From assembly GCA_029258495.1 (NCBI GenBank), contig JARHYV010000213.1, positions 1-10,417 on the forward strand: a stretch of DNA of 10,417 nt, written 5' to 3'. Made by a program: the position numbers and the translations under genes. Shown piece after piece: positions 6,734 through 10,417 of this stretch (the first letter of the stretch is position 1; each line of letters opens with the position of its first letter). The notes under the pieces were generated by a model, which saw only the letters and a program-made list of their open reading frames with translations, made no database searches and was not told the origin of the DNA. Source of the stretch: Faecousia sp. Lineage in GTDB: Bacteria; Bacillota; Clostridia; Oscillospirales; Oscillospiraceae.

Positions 6734-7099
6734 TTATTTGACGGGGATGTTTTTTGTGGCAACAACGGCGACGCCGGTGCCTGCCACATCAGGAAGGATC
6801 ACCTGACCGATGGATATGGGGGCAGGGACTTCCACTGCCTGCAAAGCCTTGATGCATGCAAAGATCTTTCCCTTGGGGATGTCGGCGGCGGTCTTTACGG
6901 ATACGACTGCAAGGGTGCCGCCGGTGACTCGGACGGTGGTGGTGACGATCCGGGTGGGTGCGGTCAGCTCCTTGCGGGCATATCGATCGCCGGTCTTGCA
7001 GGTGTTTCCGGTCACGCTGACAATTTCACTGCCATCCATCTGCACGGTCAGCTGGCAGCCCAGAGGGCAGCCGATACAGGTTAGATTTACGGTTTTCAT
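6734..7099 (-). CDS. DUF1667 family four-cysteine protein, last gene of the glycerol operon
   Basis: A 121-residue protein of the DUF1667 type, commonly found beside the paired FAD oxidoreductases of Firmicute glycerol operons. Its function is not established; electron transfer is the natural guess. Seen: CIGCPLGC near the N-terminus (Cys8, Cys11, Cys15), a beta-rich DGSEIVSVTGNTCKTG segment (Cys34), then ARKELTAPTRIVTTTV, and a C-terminal half without cysteine. CxxCxxxC with a fourth cysteine 19 residues later could hold an Fe-S cluster. I chose ATG 7099 over ATG 7108 because GGAGG (7109-7113) directly touches 7108 but lies 9 nt before 7099. With this start, one base separates it from the stop of the upstream oxidoreductase. 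A terminator follows. Confidence 0.88.
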   Translation of the reverse strand: MKTVNLTCIGCPLGCQLTVQMDGSEIVSVTGNTCKTGDRYARKELTAPTRIVTTTVRVTGGTLAVVSVKTAADIPKGKIFACIKALQAVEVPAPISIGQVILPDVAGTGVAVVATKNIPVK

Positions 7100-7100
7100 A

Positions 7101-8366
7101 TCAGGCATCCTCCAGTTTCAGCGTGATCTCGGTCAGATCCTGAACCTGCAGGATCGACTCGGCAGACAGCTTGATGGTTTCCATCTCGCCGGGAGCCAGT
7201 ACATTTCGTTTCTTGCTGAGGAGCTTGGTTTCCCCTGCATACACCGCAATGCGTTTGTTTTTGTACACATTATCCACCCGGAACCGAACAGTGACAAAAT
7301 CCTCCGGCGCAAGATGCCCGGGACGGATGGCTGTGGGTACGCTGTAACGAACTCCGTTTTGGCAGTGCAGGGGAATGCTCTGTGTATCGGGGGCATTGCC
7401 TGATTGAATGTAGGCGGCGGCATGGACACCGGCGGCAGCGGCCTCCTCGGAAACATAGTCCACAAGGTCGTGCACATGCAGCACATTGCCGGCGGCGAAT
7501 ACCCCGGGGATGTTGGTTTCCAGAGCCTCGTTTACGGACGGGCCGTTGGTGACGGGGTTCAGTGTGACCTGAGCGCCCCGGCTCAATTCATTTTCGGGGA
7601 TCAGACCGCAGCTGAGCAGCAGTGTGTCGCATTCGTAGAATTCTTCCGTGCCGGGCACGGGCTTGCCCTGCTCGACTCTGGCGAGGGTGATGCCTTCCAC
7701 TCTGTCCCTGCCGCGGATATCCACCACGGTGTGGCTGAGTTTCAGCGGAATGCCGAAATCATCCAGACATTGGACGATGTTTCGTTTCAGACCGCCGGAG
7801 TAGGGCATCAGCTCCGCAACCACCTTGACCTCGGCGCCCTCCAGTGTCATGCGCCGAGCCATGATCAGCCCGATATCACCGGAGCCGAGGATCACGACTT
7901 TCCGACCGGGCAGCTTGCCCTCCATATTGACCAGCCGCTGAGCGGTACCGGCTGTGTAGATCCCCGCAGGACGGCTGCCGGGGATATTCAGCGCACCGCG
8001 GGGACGCTCACGGCAGCCCATTGCCAGAATGACGGCTTTCGGCGTCAGCTGAAACAGTCCGTCTGTTCGGTTCATGGCGGTGACGGTTTTCTCGTGGGAA
8101 AGCTCCAAAACCATGGTGTTGAGCTTGTATTCGATGCCAAGCTCCTGCACCTGCGCAATGAAACGGCTGGCATATTCGGGGCCTGTCAGCTCCTCCTTAA
8201 AGGTGTGCAGCCCAAAACCGTTGTGGATGCACTGGTTCAGAATACCGCCCAGTTCTCCGTCGCGCTCCAGGATCAGGATATCGTCGATCCCGGCTTTCTT
8301 TGCGGATATGGCGGCTGCAAGTCCGGCAGGGCCGCCTCCGATGATGACAAGATCATATTGTTTCAT
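7101..8366 (-). CDS. NAD(P)/FAD-dependent oxidoreductase in the GlpB position
   Basis: A 421-residue flavoprotein of the pyridine-nucleotide-disulfide-oxidoreductase superfamily. Seen: an N-terminal FAD-binding Rossmann motif, VIIGGGPAGLAAA (Gly10, Gly12, Gly15); GGILNQCIHNGFG with Cys46; AMGCRERPRGALNIPG followed by PAGIYTAGTAQRL; a second nucleotide-binding motif, ILGSGDIGLIMARR, near residue 160, expected to bind NAD(P)H; and GVFAAGNVLHVHDLVDYV at about 285-302, the usual C-terminal FAD contact. The last 90 residues form a separate C-terminal part. It lacks the CxxC redox disulphide of thioredoxin-reductase-type members. AAGGAGG 7 nt before ATG 8366 overlaps the stop of the GlpA-like gene. 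From position it probably pairs with the GlpA-like subunit to pass glycerol-3-phosphate electrons to an acceptor. The family is sure; the partner and acceptor are inferred. Confidence 0.9.
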   Translation of the reverse strand: MKQYDLVIIGGGPAGLAAAISAKKAGIDDILILERDGELGGILNQCIHNGFGLHTFKEELTGPEYASRFIAQVQELGIEYKLNTMVLELSHEKTVTAMNRTDGLFQLTPKAVILAMGCRERPRGALNIPGSRPAGIYTAGTAQRLVNMEGKLPGRKVVILGSGDIGLIMARRMTLEGAEVKVVAELMPYSGGLKRNIVQCLDDFGIPLKLSHTVVDIRGRDRVEGITLARVEQGKPVPGTEEFYECDTLLLSCGLIPENELSRGAQVTLNPVTNGPSVNEALETNIPGVFAAGNVLHVHDLVDYVSEEAAAAGVHAAAYIQSGNAPDTQSIPLHCQNGVRYSVPTAIRPGHLAPEDFVTVRFRVDNVYKNKRIAVYAGETKLLSKKRNVLAPGEMETIKLSAESILQVQDLTEITLKLEDA

Positions 8367-8373
8367 CTTGCAG

Positions 8374-8380
8374 CCTCCTT
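8374..8380 (-). promoter_or_regulatory. Ribosome binding site overlapping the GlpA-like stop codon
   Basis: Minus strand AAGGAGG, 7 nt before ATG 8366; its first two bases belong to the TAA stop (8381-8379) of the preceding gene. A ribosome finishing the GlpA-like gene would uncover this site, which suggests coupled translation of the two flavoproteins. Confidence 0.8.
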
Positions 8381-9809
8381 ATACATGGTCTTTGTTGGTG
8401 CCTAGGATGAGTTTGCTTCCGGCACCGGATTTTGTGATCTCGTCCAGAGGGACATTGCGTTCCCGGGCGAGGATCTCCATGACCTTCGGGCTGCAAAATC
8501 CGCCCTGACAGCGCCCCATACCGGCCCGGGTGCGGCGCTTTACGCCGTCGATACTTCTGGCACCGGGGGTGCGGCGGATGGCATCGATGATCTCGCCCTC
8601 AGTAATGGTTTCACAGCGGCAGATCACCGTGCCGTATGCAGGGTTCTCGGCGATCAGCTGTGACCGCTGCTCAGGGGAGAGGGTCTTTGGGTCGAGGATC
8701 CCCTTTCGTGTACCGTCAAATGTGGGGTCATCCTCCAAATTTAGGATGTCACCGGCGATCTGGGCAGCCATGACTCCAATGGCAGGCGAGCAGCTCAGTC
8801 CCGGGGATTCAATGCCTGCGCAGTCCACAAATCCGGGCGCGACCTCCTCGATGGTGAACCGATGGCGGGTGTCGTGAGCACGAAGACCGGCAAAGCTGGT
8901 AATGGTTTGACGAAGAGGCAGATCCTCGATGACAACAGCGGATTTCTTGCGCACCAGATCCAGACCCTCCTGCGTGGTGGCAGTGCAGTCCTTGTCTTCA
9001 ATATCGATGGCAGTGGGGCCGACGATGGTGTTGCCGTGGACGGTGGGGCTTACAAGGACACCCTTGCCGAAACGATCCGGCAGCTGAAAAATGGTGTGTT
9101 TAACATGACCTTCGGTGGAACGGTCAAGCAGGAAATAATCTCCCCGGCGCGGAACGATGGTCATGGGTTCCTGGGATACCTGATTGTGCAGCTCATCTGC
9201 ATGGACACCGGCTGCATTGATGACCACCTTGGCAGTCAGCGTACCCTTGGAGGTATCCAGAGCCCAACCGCCGTCGATGGGCTGCACATGGGTCACTTCC
9301 GTGTCAAACTGGAAGGAAACCCCGTTTTTTGCGGCATTTTCCGCCAGTGCATAGGTCAGGCCGAAGGGACATACGATCCCGGCGCTTGGTGCGTACAGTG
9401 CGGCAACGGCATCCTTGGAGATGTGGGGCTCCATGGTCATCAGCTCATCATGCTCCACGATGCGAAGACCCTCCACTCCGTTGGCGATACCGTTTTCGTA
9501 CAGGCGGTTCAGATTTTCCCGATTTGACTCGTCCATCATGACCACAAGCGAGCCGATGTTCTGATAGTGAAAATCCAATTCCCGGGCAAGCTCCGGCATC
9601 ATGCGGCTGCCCTGCACATTCAGCTTTGCCATCAGACTGTTTTTGGGGGCATCGTAGCCTGCGTGGACGATGGCGGAATTTGCCTTGGAGGTGCCGCAGC
9701 AGACATCCTCCTCACGCTCTACCACAAGGAAATTGCCCTTTCGCCGGGAAAGCTCTCTGGCGATGGCACAGCCGGAAACGCCGGCTCCGATAATGATGAT
9801 ATCATACAT
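8379..9809 (-). CDS. glpA: GlpA-like FAD-dependent glycerol-3-phosphate dehydrogenase with C-terminal BFD [2Fe-2S] domain
   Basis: A 476-residue protein predicted to oxidise sn-glycerol 3-phosphate to dihydroxyacetone phosphate. Seen: an FAD-binding motif, YDIIIIGAGVSG (Gly8, Gly10, Gly13), opening a DAO-type domain that runs to about residue 370 and contains CCGTSKANSAIVHAGYD and INAAGVHAD. The C-terminal BFD-like domain has four cysteines, CRC (397, 399) and CQGGFC (434, 439), which in this family bind a [2Fe-2S] cluster. The open frame reaches 13 codons upstream to 9848, overlapping the glycerol kinase gene. I chose ATG 9809 because it starts the Rossmann fold and GAGG lies 8 nt before it. 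That GAGG overlaps the kinase stop codon, so translation is probably coupled. Related DAO enzymes act on other 2-hydroxy acids; the kinase next door makes glycerol 3-phosphate the best substrate guess. Confidence 0.87.
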   Translation of the reverse strand: MYDIIIIGAGVSGCAIARELSRRKGNFLVVEREEDVCCGTSKANSAIVHAGYDAPKNSLMAKLNVQGSRMMPELARELDFHYQNIGSLVVMMDESNRENLNRLYENGIANGVEGLRIVEHDELMTMEPHISKDAVAALYAPSAGIVCPFGLTYALAENAAKNGVSFQFDTEVTHVQPIDGGWALDTSKGTLTAKVVINAAGVHADELHNQVSQEPMTIVPRRGDYFLLDRSTEGHVKHTIFQLPDRFGKGVLVSPTVHGNTIVGPTAIDIEDKDCTATTQEGLDLVRKKSAVVIEDLPLRQTITSFAGLRAHDTRHRFTIEEVAPGFVDCAGIESPGLSCSPAIGVMAAQIAGDILNLEDDPTFDGTRKGILDPKTLSPEQRSQLIAENPAYGTVICRCETITEGEIIDAIRRTPGARSIDGVKRRTRAGMGRCQGGFCSPKVMEILARERNVPLDEITKSGAGSKLILGTNKDHV

Positions 9810-9817
9810 GGATCTTG

Positions 9818-9821
9818 CCTC
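9818..9821 (-). promoter_or_regulatory. Ribosome binding site overlapping the glycerol kinase stop codon
   Basis: Minus strand GAGG, 8 nt before ATG 9809. It shares two bases with the TGA stop (9822-9820) of glycerol kinase. It supports the 9809 start and coupled translation. Confidence 0.65.
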
Positions 9822-10417
9822 ACTCTTCTTTTGCCCAGTCATAGGCATATTTTACGGCTTTGTTCCAGCCCTTGATGCGCTTTTGGCGGCTGGTTTCATC
9901 AATCCCGGGGGTGAAAATGCGCTCAATGCCGGAATTTTGCAGCACATCCTCCTTGCTCTTCCAATACCCCACGGCGAGTCCTGCCAGATATGCCGCACCC
10001 ATTGCGGTGGTTTCGACACAGGTAGGACGGTAGACGGGGACACCGATAAGATCCGACTGGGTCTGCATGATATAGTTGTTGGCGGATGCGCCGCCGTCCA
10101 CCTTGAGCTCGGTGAGCTTAAAGCCGGAGTCTGCCTCCATGGCGGTCAGGACATCGTGGGTCTGGTAGCACAGGCTGTCCAGTGTCGCGCGGATGATATG
10201 GTATTTGTTGCAGCCCCGGGTCAGACCGACAATGGCACCGCGGGCATACTGATCCCAATGAGGGGCTCCCAGTCCGGTGAATGCCGGAACCACATAGCAG
10301 CCGTTGGTATCGGGAACCTTGCGTGCCATATATTCAGAGTCGGCAGCAGACTCGATAAAACGCATTTCCTCGCACAGCCACTGGATTGCGGCTCCTGCGA
10401 CAAAGATGGATCCTTCC
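9820..10417 (-). CDS. glpK: Glycerol kinase, C-terminal 198 residues (5' end beyond window)
   Basis: ATP-dependent kinase making sn-glycerol 3-phosphate from glycerol in the cytoplasm. The frame is open from the right edge to the TGA at 9822-9820, so about 300 N-terminal residues, including the glycerol-binding part, lie outside. Seen in the ATPase half: EGSIFVAGAAIQWL, PAFTGLGAPHWD, RGAIVGLTRG, the nucleotide-binding KVDGGASANNYIMQ and the diagnostic VYRPTCVETTAMGAAYLAGLA, then a normal C-terminus ending YDWAKEE. These segments closely follow glycerol kinases rather than other FGGY sugar kinases. It is the first visible gene of the operon; the next starts 10 nt after its stop. Internal ATGs, such as at 10365, are not starts because conserved sequence continues upstream of them. 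Confidence 0.95.
   Translation of the reverse strand, partial: EGSIFVAGAAIQWLCEEMRFIESAADSEYMARKVPDTNGCYVVPAFTGLGAPHWDQYARGAIVGLTRGCNKYHIIRATLDSLCYQTHDVLTAMEADSGFKLTELKVDGGASANNYIMQTQSDLIGVPVYRPTCVETTAMGAAYLAGLAVGYWKSKEDVLQNSGIERIFTPGIDETSRQKRIKGWNKAVKYAYDWAKEE

Noticed and set aside
7404..8405. A 333-codon open frame on the plus strand opposite the second flavoprotein
   Set aside because: Antisense shadow; no recognisable domain or start signal, while the opposite strand encodes a complete flavoprotein with all its motifs.
9810..9848. A 13-codon N-terminal extension of the GlpA-like protein from ATG 9848
   Set aside because: It would overlap the glycerol kinase gene, has no good ribosome binding site, and adds residues before the Rossmann motif that normally begins this family.

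Overview
The window looks like chromosomal DNA of a moderately GC-rich Clostridia-type Firmicute. This is inferred from strong AAGGAGG-type ribosome binding sites, near-consensus sigma-A promoters with 17-bp spacers, short intergenic gaps, and a gene repertoire typical of gut Oscillospiraceae/Ruminococcaceae-like bacteria. No rRNA, tRNA, insertion sequence, CRISPR array, phage gene or origin was seen. The exact taxon cannot be fixed from the sequence alone.

Layout, left to right. (a) 1-1030, minus: the N-terminal 343 codons of an RsmF/NOL1-NOP2-Sun RNA cytosine-5 methyltransferase, running off the left edge. (b) 1144-2101, plus: a two-gene operon, a C_GCAxxG_C_C-family cysteine-motif protein followed, with an 8-nt overlap, by a small papain-like/C39-like putative peptidase. 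The promoters of (a) and (b) are back to back and their -35 boxes overlap. A strong hairpin at 2122-2153 closes the operon. (c) 2161-3543, minus: a MATE-family exporter. (d) 3692-5203, plus: an M32 (carboxypeptidase Taq) metallopeptidase, divergent from the MATE gene across a 148-bp region with two promoters and an imperfect palindrome over one -10 box. (e) 5244-6611, minus: a sodium-dependent transporter of the neurotransmitter:sodium symporter (NSS/LeuT) family with its own consensus promoter. It converges on the M32 gene through a shared hairpin. (f) 6734-10417, minus: a glycerol/glycerol-3-phosphate operon running off the right edge. Its order in the direction of transcription is glycerol kinase (C-terminal 198 aa visible), a GlpA-like FAD protein with a C-terminal BFD [2Fe-2S] domain, a second NAD(P)/FAD oxidoreductase in the GlpB position, and a small four-cysteine DUF1667 protein. 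A terminator follows at once.

How they work together. In block (f), glycerol kinase would make sn-glycerol 3-phosphate. The GlpA-like flavoprotein would oxidise it to dihydroxyacetone phosphate, and the electrons probably pass through the BFD cluster, the second flavoprotein and the DUF1667 protein. No GlpC-like membrane anchor lies between the genes or before the terminator. The other genes are mostly housekeeping or transport functions. The least explained parts are the C_GCAxxG/C39-like pair and the DUF1667 protein, whose cysteine spacing recalls the [4Fe-4S] N-terminal segment of molybdopterin oxidoreductases. I found no clear sign of an entirely new defence or mobile system.
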